A program made the translations under genes and the position numbers. Positions 1 to 6,120 of a stretch of 6,711 nt of DNA are shown in pieces. This DNA is from a bacterium (GTDB taxonomy: Bacteria > Latescibacterota > Latescibacteria > Latescibacterales > Latescibacteraceae): NCBI GenBank assembly GCA_021372535.1, contig JAJFUH010000031.1:1-6711 (forward strand), read 5' to 3'. The notes under the pieces are model-generated. The model had not been told where the DNA came from. It searched no databases and was given only the letters and a program-made list of their open reading frames with translations. Every line of letters starts with the position of its first letter. Position 1 is the stretch's first letter.

Positions 1-59
1 ATGATATCTTTGCCCTTTTTAATGTCAGTTAAGTTGTTATAAACACAATTTACGTGGAT

Positions 60-199
60 ATAAGCTGTCAAGGGACGGCACGAAGTGCTGATCCCCGATT
101 AATAATTCGGGGACATGCTTATATGCTGGCAAATCCCCAAAATCCACTATGAATTGTATTGTAATACATTGATTATAAATAGAATATAAACCATAAAAG
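60..199. repeat. Flank repeat F, copy 1, plus degenerate unit head
   Basis: This stretch shares ATAAGCTGTCA (60-70) and TTATATGCTGG (119-129) with 6121-6131 and 6154-6164, in the same order and followed in both places by a CCCAAAA/TCCAC unit head. The part from about 135 (CCCCAAAATCCAC) to 199 resembles the A/T-rich head of the modular repeat family, including a GATTATAAA box. An inverted repeat CCCCGA (93-98)/TCGGGG (107-112) with an 8-nt loop lies inside copy 1 only. No gene is supported in 1-225. Confidence 0.6.
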
Positions 200-225
200 C
201 CGGTGATTGCTTCGGTGATAAAACA

Positions 226-294
226 GTGACATCGGATGACGTCATGCCGAACTCGTTTCGGCATCTATTCCACATGGTGGTATCATTATTTATT
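226..294. repeat. Palindromic intergenic repeat P, copy 1
   Basis: GTGACATCGGATGACGTCAT and what follows are nearly repeated at 6042-6111. The element combines a perfect 10-bp palindrome ATGACGTCAT (236-245) with a partly overlapping 8-bp inverted repeat ATGCCGAA (244-251)/TTCGGCAT (257-264) around a 5-nt loop. The loop differs between the copies (CTCGT here, CTTGA in copy 2) while the arms are identical. It resembles REP-type extragenic palindromes of the GTCATGCCGAAC...TTCGGCATC kind that I recall from many bacterial genomes. No function is evident. Confidence 0.75.
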
Positions 295-462
295 CACCGG
301 AATAAGATTTTATAAACCCATTGAAAAGCCCCGCGGTCACAAGCGTTTTTCGGAAAAAGAATGGGTGCTGTCCGAGCGAGCCGAAGGCTCGTGAGTTCAC
401 ACATTCCCGAAAAACGGGCCGTGACCGTGGAAACAGGTTTTTCACGGGGTGCCCTTTCCTTG

Positions 463-494
463 GTTACTTCCTTTGGGCAAGCAAAGGAAGTAAC
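463..494 (+). repeat. 13-bp perfect hairpin of the long-form unit (copy 1)
   Basis: GTTACTTCCTTTG (463-475), loop GGCAAG (476-481), and CAAAGGAAGTAAC (482-494) form a perfect 13-bp stem. Four further copies lie at 692-723, 3514-3545, 3738-3769 and 6589-6620, all on the same strand. Loops are GGCAAG or GGCACG. In the two copies of the middle array the last base is T, giving a G-T closing pair. None is followed by a T-run on either strand, so a simple intrinsic terminator is not supported. Confidence 0.85.
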
Positions 495-514
495 ATCTGA
501 AGGAAGTAACATCT
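486..514 (+). repeat. 16-bp tandem tract, 2 copies
   Basis: GGAAGTAACATCT occurs at 486-498 and again at 502-514, with a period of 16. The first copy forms most of the 3' arm of the hairpin just upstream, so the second copy gives an alternative partner for the 5' arm. The same tract has 3 copies in R2, 1 in R4 and R5 (as GGAAGTAATATCT), and 2 in R8. Confidence 0.85.
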
Positions 515-569
515 AAAAAAGTGTCCTTTAAAATGGGTGCTGTCCGTAACATCTTCACCTGCTCCCCCC

Positions 570-786
570 AAAAAATCCACGATTACTTTTTTATTGTAAT
601 ACTTAGTATAACACCTTTTTGGAGCTTCTGATTTTTCAACCCCGTTGAAAAGCCCGTGGAAGAAGGCTTTTCACGGGGTGCCCTTTCCTTGGTTACTTCC
701 TTTGGGCAAGCAAAGGAAGTAACATCTGAAGGAAGTAACATCTAAAGGAAGTAACATCTAAAAAAAGTGTTCTTAAAAAAATGGGG
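570..786 (+). repeat. Modular repeat unit R2, long form
   Basis: The unit starts AAAAAATCCACGATTAC and runs through an A/T-rich head (TATTGTAATACTTAGTATAA), TTTTTCAACCCC, the long-form core and AAAAAGTGTTC. The usual tail ending in a C-run is missing and the sequence becomes unique near 787. It holds a 14-bp stem with one bulged T: CCCCGT (640-645), T646 and GAAAAGCC (647-654) pair with GGCTTTTC (665-672) and ACGGGG (673-678) around a 10-nt loop. The 13-bp hairpin follows at 692-723. Confidence 0.8.
715..759 (+). repeat. 16-bp tandem tract, 3 copies
   Basis: GGAAGTAACATCT is present at 715-727, 731-743 and 747-759, an exact 16-bp period with spacers GAA and AAA. This is the longest version of the tract in the window. 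Copy-number differences between units look like replication slippage or unequal exchange. Confidence 0.85.
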
Positions 787-840
787 GATTGCCAGTGATT
801 TACATGCCCTTGACAGCAACAAAACATCACATTTAGTTCT

Positions 841-873
841 GGGACTCGTGAAAAATATACTTTTTCACAGCCC
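841..873 (-). terminator. Possible stem-loop downstream of kbl
   Basis: GTGAAAAA (848-855), loop TATAC, and TTTTTCAC (861-868) form a perfect 8-bp stem. GGG (841-843) and CCC (871-873) can extend it across an asymmetric internal loop. It lies about 70 bases past the kbl stop codon, outside the repeat units, so it could end the tdh-kbl transcript. There is no T-run after it on the minus strand, so it may instead be a 3'-end stabilising hairpin or nothing. The rest of 787-941 shows no gene. Confidence 0.35.
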
Positions 874-941
874 TCTTACCCTGACTTATTATAATTTCAC
901 AACACTGTACTTGTTCCTCGGCCCTTATGCGGATGATCCAT

Positions 942-2111
942 CTACGATCTGACCTTGATAAAAGCATCGATTGCCTGCCTGACCTGCTCTTCCGAATGGG
1001 CGGCTGAAAGCTGTACCCTGATTCTCGCCTTATCCTTCGGTACCACGGGATAGCTGAAAGCTATGACATAGATGCCTTCCCCGAGAAGCGCTTCCGCAGT
1101 CCGGGAAGCAAGCACCGCATCGCCGTACATGATGGGGACTATGGGATGTGTTTCGCCGCGAACGGTGAATCCCGCTTCGCTCATGCCGTTCCTGAAAAGC
1201 GCCGTGTTGCGGGCGAGACGGTCTCTGAGCTCGGAGGATTCGCTCAGAAGCTCAATTGCCGTGAGCGTTGTCGCGGCAATGGCCGGGCAGAGGGTATTGG
1301 AAAAGAGATAGGGACGTGACCGCTGGCGCAGGAGCTGCGCGATTTCACGCCGTGTTGCGGTAAATCCTCCCGATGCTCCGCCGAGCGCTTTGCCGAATGT
1401 TCCGGTTATGATGTCGATACGGCCCGAGACGCCGCAGGCTTCCGGTGCGCCCCGGCCGTTCTCCCCGATGACACCCGTTGCATGGGAATCGTCCACCATG
1501 ACCAGCGCGCCGTATTTCTCGGCTAATTCGCAGATACCTTTCAGGTCGGCGACAATCCCGTCCATGCTGAAAACACCATCGGTCGCGATGAGTCTGATAC
1601 GGCAGCCGGAAGCATCACGGAGACACTGCTCCAGATTATTCATGTCGTTGTTACGGTATACGAAGCGTTTCGCCTTGCACAGGCGGACGCCGTCAATGAT
1701 GGAAGCGTGGTTGAGCTCATCGCTTATCACCGCGTCATCGGCGGAAAGCACCGTTTCAAACAGGCCGGTGTTTGCGTCGAAGCACGAGGAATAGAGAACC
1801 GCATCCTCCGCTCCGGTGAATTCCGATATACGGCGCTCGAGTTTTTTGTGTATATCGAGGGTGCCGCAGATAAACCTGACCGAGCTCATCCCGTATCCGT
1901 AGGTGTCGAGCGCTTTTTTCGCCGCCTCGACAAGCACCGGGCTGTTTGACAGTCCCAGGTAGTTGTTGGCGCAGAAGTTGATCACCTCGGAGCCGTCCTC
2001 GAGCCTTATCAGGGCGCTCTGCGGTGTGACAATGATGCGTTCGTGCTTGAATGTCCCGCTTTCCCTGAACTGACTGAGCGATTCTTCGATAATTTCTCTG
2101 TTCGTGTACAT
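942..2111 (-). CDS. kbl: Glycine C-acetyltransferase (2-amino-3-ketobutyrate CoA ligase)
   Basis: This 389-residue cytoplasmic PLP enzyme cleaves 2-amino-3-ketobutyrate with CoA into glycine and acetyl-CoA, the second step of threonine degradation. It is an alpha-oxoamine synthase-type fold I protein of normal family length (E. coli Kbl is 398). Visible motifs are FCANNYLGL (47-55), the [12 protein letters not shown] region (108-119), [11 protein letters not shown] (131-141), the PLP-contacting MVDDSHATG (205-213), and [15 protein letters not shown], in which K241 should form the Schiff base. [10 protein letters not shown] (363-372) carries the substrate-carboxylate arginine, R365. [10 protein letters not shown] and the neighbouring tdh favour Kbl over the related AONS, ALAS or serine palmitoyltransferase. 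The start is supported by AAAGGA about 10 bases upstream. Only 22 bases separate it from the tdh stop, so the two are almost certainly co-transcribed. All expected residues are present. Confidence 0.96.
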   Translation of the reverse strand: MYTNREIIEESLSQFRESGTFKHERIIVTPQSALIRLEDGSEVINFCANNYLGLSNSPVLVEAAKKALDTYGYGMSSVRFICGTLDIHKKLERRISEFTGAEDAVLYSSCFDANTGLFETVLSADDAVISDELNHASIIDGVRLCKAKRFVYRNNDMNNLEQCLRDASGCRIRLIATDGVFSMDGIVADLKGICELAEKYGALVMVDDSHATGVIGENGRGAPEACGVSGRIDIITGTFGKALGGASGGFTATRREIAQLLRQRSRPYLFSNTLCPAIAATTLTAIELLSESSELRDRLARNTALFRNGMSEAGFTVRGETHPIVPIMYGDAVLASRTAEALLGEGIYVIAFSYPVVPKDKARIRVQLSAAHSEEQVRQAIDAFIKVRS

Positions 2112-2133
2112 GGCTGACGGTTCCTTTCATCGG

Positions 2134-3177
2134 TCATTTCGGGTCATCGTTCATTTCCAGAACGACTTTCACCGCCTCGCCGCGGTGAAGCAGATCGAAT
2201 CCCCGTTCGAAATCCACGAACGGAAGACGGTGGGTTATCAGACGGTTGACACGTTCCTGCTCCCTGAGCATGAAATTCTGGGTCTGGAACCATGTGTCGT
2301 ACATCCTTCTCCCGTTGATTGCCTTGATGGTGATTCCCTTGAACACGATATCTTTTGCCCAGTCGAAGGTAACCTTGCCCGGAGGTATGCCCAGCACGCA
2401 TGCACACCCGCCGTTCCGCAGGAGACGGAATCCCGTATTGATCGCGTCCGGGTGTCCCGACATTTCAAGCAGTATCTGGGGACCGAGGCCATCGGTATGG
2501 CTCAGCACGATGTCTTCGAGATGCTCGTCGGACGGGTCGATCAGGACATCGGCGCCCGCCTTCCGTGCGTGTTCGCGCTTGAAGGCGTTCGGTTCTATGA
2601 CCATGATGGTGGATGCGCCCACACTCCGGGCAATCGCGACTGCAAAAAGCCCGATTGCGCCCGCGCCGGTTATGAGCACCGATTTTCCCGAGACCGGTTC
2701 GGCCATGACCGTATGCATGGCGTTTCCGACAGGGTCGAAAATGGACGCGATATGATCCGGTATCGCGTCCGGAACAGGCCACAGGTTTCCCGCATCCATG
2801 CTCATGTATTCGGCAAAGCAGCCGTCACGGTCGACACCGATTATTTCCACATCACGGCAGATGTGCGCCTGTCCGGTGCGGCAGAATTCGCAGTGCCCGC
2901 AGGCTATGTGGCCTTCGGCGCTGACCCGCTGGCCGATGGGAATATGATGCGTGGATTTACCGAGCGCAACGACTTCCCCGACCAGTTCATGGCCGGTTAT
3001 CACCGGCGGATGGATGCGGTTTCTGCTCCACTCGTCCCAGTCGTAAATATGCACATCGGTCCCGCATATCCCGGCAGCACGTATGCGTATCAATACCTCG
3101 CCTTCGCCGGGAGACGGGTCCGGAACGTCCTTGAGAACAAGCCCTTTCCCCGGTTTTTCCTTGACAAGAGCCTTCAT
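2134..3177 (-). CDS. tdh: L-threonine 3-dehydrogenase, zinc-dependent
   Basis: This 347-residue cytoplasmic medium-chain dehydrogenase oxidises L-threonine with NAD+ to 2-amino-3-ketobutyrate, the substrate of the kbl product encoded next. The GroES-like N-terminal domain has the catalytic zinc set C38, H63, E64 with T40, D41 and H43. The structural zinc lobe has C93, C96, C99 and C107. These positions match the numbering I recall for E. coli Tdh (341 aa), as does H90 before the lobe. The Rossmann domain starts at about 165 with GAGAIG (171-176), and E195 at the end of the second strand fits NAD preference. The INGRRMYDTW stretch near 287-296 is typical of Tdh rather than sorbitol or alcohol dehydrogenases. 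AAAGGAG, about 10 bases before the ATG, sets the start. It is the first gene of the operon. E. coli has the opposite order, kbl-tdh. Confidence 0.96.
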   Translation of the reverse strand: MKALVKEKPGKGLVLKDVPDPSPGEGEVLIRIRAAGICGTDVHIYDWDEWSRNRIHPPVITGHELVGEVVALGKSTHHIPIGQRVSAEGHIACGHCEFCRTGQAHICRDVEIIGVDRDGCFAEYMSMDAGNLWPVPDAIPDHIASIFDPVGNAMHTVMAEPVSGKSVLITGAGAIGLFAVAIARSVGASTIMVIEPNAFKREHARKAGADVLIDPSDEHLEDIVLSHTDGLGPQILLEMSGHPDAINTGFRLLRNGGCACVLGIPPGKVTFDWAKDIVFKGITIKAINGRRMYDTWFQTQNFMLREQERVNRLITHRLPFVDFERGFDLLHRGEAVKVVLEMNDDPK

Positions 3178-3217
3178 GGTTTGTCCACTCCTTTATGGTA
3201 AGAAAAATTACTGATGA

Positions 3218-3381
3218 CCCCCTGAAATCCACGACAAATTGTATTGTAATGAATAGATTATAAATAACATAACAACCTTTGAAACTTCTGATTTATCAAC
3301 CCCGTTGAAAAGCCCCCCGGTCATTGCCCGTTTATCGGAAAAAGAATGGGTGCTGTCCGTAACATCTTCACCTGACCCCCC
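3218..3381 (+). repeat. Modular repeat unit R3, short form
   Basis: The unit runs from the CCCCTGAAATCCACGA head through TGTATTGTAAT, GATTATAAA and TTTATCAACCCC to GTTGAAAAGCCCC. Its core is a diverged short form (CCGGTCATTGCCCG, then TTTATCGGAAAAAG). It closes with TGCTGTCCGTAACATCTTC and a C-run. It begins only about 40 bases upstream of the tdh start, so the operon's leader or promoter lies in or against it. Confidence 0.75.
3257..3262 (-). promoter_or_regulatory. Possible -10 box for tdh-kbl inside repeat R3
   Basis: Reading the minus strand, TATAAT lies about 80 bases before the tdh start codon, within the repeat head's GATTATAAA motif. The best -35 at 17-bp spacing is GTTTCA (3 of 6 matches), which is weak. 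If used, the repeat unit itself supplies the operon promoter. The same TATAAT is found in heads of units that face no gene, so chance is a real alternative. Confidence 0.3.
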
Positions 3382-3605
3382 AAAAAATCCACAATGACTA
3401 TTTCATTGTATTGAATTGATTATAAACAGCATAACACCCTTTGGAGTTTCAGTTTTTTCAACCCCATTGAAAAGCCCGTGGGAGAAGGCTTTTCACGGGA
3501 TGCCCTTTCCTTGGTTACTTCCTTTGGGCACGCAAAGGAAGTAATATCTAAAAAAGTGTTCTTTAAAATTGATGATGGCCGTAACATCTTCACCTGGCTC
3601 CCCCC
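3382..3605 (+). repeat. Modular repeat unit R4, long form
   Basis: This is a full 224-bp long unit: head AAAAAATCCACAATGAC, GATTATAAA, TTTTTTCAACCCC, long core, tail GCCGTAACATCTTCACC and C-run. The first stem is CCCCAT-T-GAAAAGCC (3462-3476) with GGCTTTTC (3487-3494). The outer ACGGGA does not fully pair with CCCCAT here. The 13-bp hairpin is at 3514-3545 with loop GGCACG, and there is a single 16-bp tract unit. Confidence 0.8.
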
Positions 3606-3800
3606 AAAAAATCCACGATGACTATTTCATTGTATTGAATTGATTATAAACAGCATAAAAACCTTTGGAGCTTCTGATTTTTCAACCCCATTGAAAAGCC
3701 CGTGGAAGAAGGCTTTTCATGGGGTGCCCTTTCCTTGGTTACTTCCTTTGGGCAAGCAAAGGAAGTAATATCTAAAAAAGTGTTCTTTAAAATGAGTGAT
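3606..3800 (+). repeat. Modular repeat unit R5, long form, tail missing
   Basis: This unit directly follows R4 and is closely similar over the first 180 bases. CCCCAT-T-GAAAAGCC (3686-3700) pairs completely with GGCTTTTC-ATGGGG (3711-3724). The outer pairs change G-C to A-T relative to R2. The 13-bp hairpin is at 3738-3769. The tail is lost after AAAATGAGTGA and the unique regulator promoter region begins. Confidence 0.8.
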
Positions 3801-3818
3801 ACCCTCAAAAAAATAACC

Positions 3819-3847
3819 TTGACACCGTGAGTTCAGTATGTTATAAT
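3819..3847 (+). promoter_or_regulatory. Perfect consensus sigma-70 promoter of the XRE-cupin gene
   Basis: TTGACA (3819-3824), an exact 17-bp spacer, and TATAAT (3842-3847) match the housekeeping consensus at all 12 positions. Transcription should begin near 3854, leaving a leader of about 90 nt. It sits in the unique sequence just after the repeat array and points at the regulator. So strong a promoter before a regulator gene usually goes with repression, perhaps by the product itself. Confidence 0.85.
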
Positions 3848-3867
3848 GGTGTTTAATATAATGAACC

Positions 3868-3918
3868 CATACGGTATGTCAAGAAAAAAATTCAATATAT
3901 TAAACAATAATTAATTAT
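3868..3918. promoter_or_regulatory. Candidate operator palindromes in the regulator leader
   Basis: Two inverted repeats lie just downstream of the predicted transcription start. CATAC (3868-3872), one base, and GTATG (3874-3878) form the first. A perfect 12-bp A/T palindrome ATAATTAATTAT lies at 3907-3918. Either could be bound by the HTH-XRE dimer for autoregulation. The A/T palindrome may arise by chance in such biased sequence. Confidence 0.3.
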
Positions 3919-3944
3919 ATGAAAAATAACCGGAGGATCGTATC

Positions 3945-4508
3945 ATGAAACCAAAATCCGAATTACCGGCTCTCGGGAAAAATATCGAACGGATCAGGAA
4001 ACAGAAAGGGTTTTCTCTCGAGGAGCTTTCCCAGCGGAGCGGCGTTTCCAAGGGGATGCTGTCGCAGATCGAGCAGGAAAAGGTGAATCCGACTGTCGCT
4101 GTGGTATGGAAAATCGCCTATGGCCTCGATGCGCCGTTTCACGATCTCATTGCGGAGGTTGACGAAGTACCGATTTTCAATGTTATCCGCAGGGAAGAGG
4201 CGGTTATCCTCGAACGCGACAAGGGACGTTGCATGTTCAGGATCATATCGCCGTTATCGATGGCCGAAAAACTCGAGCTTTACACCCTTGCCATGAAAAA
4301 GGACGGCGTCCTCGAAAGCAACGCGCACAGCAAGGGGACGGAGGAGTTCGTTACGGTCATGACCGGAAGCGTCACCGTGGAGATAAACGACAAAAAGGCC
4401 GAAGTGAAAGCAGGCGATTCGGTACATTACCACGCCGATGTCCACCATATCATCCGCAATGTGAACGATGGCGAAAGCACGCTCTATATGGTGGTAAAAT
4501 ATCCGTGA
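3945..4508 (+). CDS. HTH-XRE family transcriptional regulator with cupin domain
   Basis: This is a 187-residue cytoplasmic DNA-binding protein. Residues about 11-70 are an XRE/HTH_3 domain: GKNIERIRKQKGFSLEEL, then SGVSKGMLSQIE as turn and recognition helix, then NPTVAVVWKIAYGL. Residues about 105-186 form a single cupin barrel. Its first motif reads NAHSKGTEE...G, with H128, E134 and G141 in place but N126 where the usual HxH has its first His. The second motif has GDSVHYH and H168 with N172. It may bind metal or a small molecule, and the ligand is unknown. The architecture matches small XRE-cupin regulators such as the PuuR-like group. GGAGG ends 8 bases before the ATG, and a perfect sigma-70 promoter lies about 100 bases upstream. 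It is divergent from tdh-kbl across a 767-bp repeat array, so control of threonine breakdown is only an inference. Confidence 0.93.
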   Translation: MKPKSELPALGKNIERIRKQKGFSLEELSQRSGVSKGMLSQIEQEKVNPTVAVVWKIAYGLDAPFHDLIAEVDEVPIFNVIRREEAVILERDKGRCMFRIISPLSMAEKLELYTLAMKKDGVLESNAHSKGTEEFVTVMTGSVTVEINDKKAEVKAGDSVHYHADVHHIIRNVNDGESTLYMVVKYP

Positions 4509-4581
4509 TATACTATTGCATTCGATAATGTATTATTGAACAGGGATATATGGTATAAATAAAAAGAGAATTCTTGATGTA

Positions 4582-4616
4582 ATCCGCGTAAATCCGCCTG
4601 ATCCGCGTAAATCCGC
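4582..4616. repeat. Direct repeat of ATCCGCGTAAATCCGC
   Basis: ATCCGCGTAAATCCGC occurs at 4582-4597 and exactly again at 4601-4616, a 19-bp period. Each copy is itself two partial repeats of AATCCGC. It sits between the converging ends of the regulator and epimerase-family genes. No clear terminator hairpin is seen in 4509-4641 for either gene. It resembles short AATCCGCG-type repeats common in bacterial intergenic DNA and is unrelated to the unit family in the other gaps. Confidence 0.75.
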
Positions 4617-4641
4617 GTTCTGGTTTTTAAAGCATCTGATT

Positions 4642-5976
4642 TTACCCGAAAACTCCCGAAACCCTGCCGTTTCGCTCGATTATCCGGTTGAGAGCGGCGA
4701 GATTGAGCAGGAGATGACGGGGCTGGTGGAAGTTGCCGATACGGGTGCTCTTCGGGTTAAAAGTGACTTTTCGGTCTGAGCCCAGTATCCAGAGCGGATA
4801 CCCGTATTTCTTGAGAAGAAACGTTTCCTCGATATACGAGTAAATTTGTGTGAAAAGGTCGTATGTCCAGTCAGCGCCGGTGTGCTCGGTTATCATCATG
4901 AGCCCGACGAGGGTTTCGACCTGGGCGTAGTGTGCTTTTCCCAATTCCCACCTGTTCTCGTCCACATGCCTGAGCATGGTGAATACGCCGCCGTATACGT
5001 CATCCCATGCGACTCCGATGTGACGTCTGAGTCGTTCAGCCGCCGTATCGAAAAGCTCCCTGTTCTTTATCCGCGCCGCTTCATCCATGACATGCCAGAG
5101 CGCCTGGAAATCGTTGCCGAAATTGACCACCTGGCCGTAATCGTTATCCGGGAATGAGTGGTCGTGGTTCAGGATTTCGGTCACGAGGCCGAACCGGGGA
5201 TTGTAGTAGTTGTTCATGATCGTATCGACACAACGGGCCGCAAGCGCCTCCATATCGGGGTCCGGCTGCTGTTCGAGAAGACGTGTCGCCGCCCGGAGAA
5301 ACAGCATCCAGTCGTCCATGATCCTGATGCCGGGAGTGAGCGGCGCATCGGGGCCGAGATACCCTTTCCCCACATCGGTACCGTAATCGTCACGGTCATA
5401 GACACGAAGGCATTTGAGCGTGATCTCACGGGCAAGCTCGCGGTACGACCGGTCATCGGTTGCCCGTGCGAATTCGGCGAAACCGTCCGCGATATAGAGA
5501 TCGGCGTTGACCGATGTTCCCGGCGGAGAGGTTGGATTCCCGTCCTTGTCGAACGATCCCGGCCACATGCTGTCGCCTTCGGGTTTGTTCCTGAGGAGAA
5601 ACTCGACGGATTTACGGGCGACTTCGAGATACTTCTTTTCCCTGCCGCATGTGTTGTAGAGACAGGAATACACCCATATGCCGCGCCCTTCGTAAACGGC
5701 TCGTTTATTGGTCGATATCAGCGTCCCGTCGGGCGAGGCGTTGCACATGAACCCGCCCTTTTCATGGTCGATGATATGCTTGTCCATAAAGGGGAGATAT
5801 TCATCGAACAGCACCGAATGATACCGGTTTCTGAGTTCTTTGAGGCTCATTCCGGCAAAAACGGGAGTTCCGGCTTGTTTGGTTCCGGATTTCTCCGATG
5901 CTGCTTCGCTCTGCGCCGTATGTGACAGCACAGCGATGGCTGTTGCCGATGAACTGATAAATGTTCGCCGTTTCAT
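4642..5976 (-). CDS. Tat-exported N-acylglucosamine 2-epimerase superfamily protein
   Basis: This 444-residue protein starts MKRRTFISSS, a twin-arginine (Tat) signal. A modest hydrophobic stretch follows, with likely cleavage near residue 25 (SEA/ASE), so the mature protein of about 419 residues should be periplasmic. The rest is an (alpha/alpha)6 barrel of the AGE/cellobiose 2-epimerase superfamily: HEKGGFMCNASPDG (71-84), YEGRGIWVYSCLYN (95-108), DDWMLFLRAATRLLE (221-235), YAQVETLVGLM (350-360), and FHQPRHLLLNL (416-426) with H417. Where relatives have a GHxxE motif with a catalytic His, this protein has GNDFQ (287-291). It is therefore uncertain whether it epimerises sugars, and the substrate is unknown. 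The start at 5976 is chosen over 6048 because AGGAGA lies 6-7 bases before it, it places the Tat motif at the N-terminus, and the extension runs into repeat DNA. It converges on the XRE-cupin gene and appears monocistronic. No convincing promoter was found. Confidence 0.88.
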   Translation of the reverse strand: MKRRTFISSSATAIAVLSHTAQSEAASEKSGTKQAGTPVFAGMSLKELRNRYHSVLFDEYLPFMDKHIIDHEKGGFMCNASPDGTLISTNKRAVYEGRGIWVYSCLYNTCGREKKYLEVARKSVEFLLRNKPEGDSMWPGSFDKDGNPTSPPGTSVNADLYIADGFAEFARATDDRSYRELAREITLKCLRVYDRDDYGTDVGKGYLGPDAPLTPGIRIMDDWMLFLRAATRLLEQQPDPDMEALAARCVDTIMNNYYNPRFGLVTEILNHDHSFPDNDYGQVVNFGNDFQALWHVMDEAARIKNRELFDTAAERLRRHIGVAWDDVYGGVFTMLRHVDENRWELGKAHYAQVETLVGLMMITEHTGADWTYDLFTQIYSYIEETFLLKKYGYPLWILGSDRKVTFNPKSTRIGNFHQPRHLLLNLAALNRIIERNGRVSGVFG

Positions 5977-6041
5977 CGTGTCTCTCCTGATGCCTTGAAA
6001 AAAACACCATCCGGATGATTTGTTGCTCCGGTGGCTAAACG

Positions 6042-6111
6042 GTGACATCGGATGACGTCATGCCGAACTTGATTCGGCATCAATTGTATATAGTGGTATC
6101 GATATTTATTC
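6042..6111. repeat. Palindromic intergenic repeat P, copy 2
   Basis: This is the second copy of the element at 226-294, in the same orientation. It has the palindrome ATGACGTCAT (6052-6061) and arms ATGCCGAA (6060-6067)/TTCGGCAT (6073-6080) with loop CTTGA. Similarity continues through TGGTATC and TATTTATTC. It lies about 65 bases upstream of the epimerase-family start codon, so that gene's promoter must lie in or beside it. Confidence 0.75.
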
Positions 6112-6120
6112 GTCGATGTA

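Larger units (their letters stand above)
316..569 (+). repeat. Modular repeat unit R1, short/long hybrid
   Basis: This unit lacks the usual A/T-rich head and starts at ACCCATTGAAAAGCCCC. It carries the short-form core (CGCGGTCACAAGCG, then TTTTTCGGAAAAAG), then a unique fold-back, then the long-form core with its 13-bp hairpin (463-475/482-494). It ends with the common tail TGCTGTCCGTAACATCTTC and a C-run. The fold-back pairs CGGTCAC near 334-340 with GTGACCG near 420-426, and CGTTTTTCGG with CCGAAAAACG. An apical hairpin CGAGCC (377-382) GAA GGCTCG (386-391) caps it. It looks like a recombinant of both unit forms. Confidence 0.75.

Noticed and set aside
463-494. 13-bp hairpins as intrinsic terminators
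   Set aside because: No T-run follows on either strand, and several copies are far from any gene end.
294-512. 72-codon minus-strand frame sharing its first 26 residues, one change apart, with a frame at 6411-6638
   Set aside because: The shared stretch is the repeat hairpin and core read in one frame. The other long units do not keep the frame open, so this is translated repeat, not a gene family.
810-838. TTGACA at 810-815 as a plus-strand promoter
   Set aside because: The -10 at 17-bp spacing is TTAGTT, and the only gene downstream is kbl on the other strand.
767-952. 61-codon plus-strand frame at the edge of R2
   Set aside because: It has no convincing ribosome site, low-complexity composition, and overlaps the kbl 3' end.
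2104-3201. 365-codon open frame on the plus strand opposite tdh
   Set aside because: It is antisense to a fully convincing tdh, has no recognisable domain and no promoter or ribosome site; long antisense frames are common opposite G+C-rich genes.
3218-3800. CRISPR array
   Set aside because: Units are 150-220 bp with internal similarity throughout; there are no short identical repeats separated by unique spacers and no cas genes.
3857-3862. Second TATAAT in the regulator leader
   Set aside because: It has no -35 match at 16-18 bp, and the perfect promoter 15 bases upstream explains expression better.
5158-5925. 255-codon open frame on the plus strand opposite the epimerase-family gene
   Set aside because: It is antisense to a gene with clear family motifs, and its composition and sequence match no protein I recognise.
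5977-6048. Upstream ATG that would lengthen the epimerase-family protein by 24 residues
   Set aside because: The extension lies partly in repeat P and would bury the Tat motif; the internal ATG has a good AGGAGA at proper spacing.
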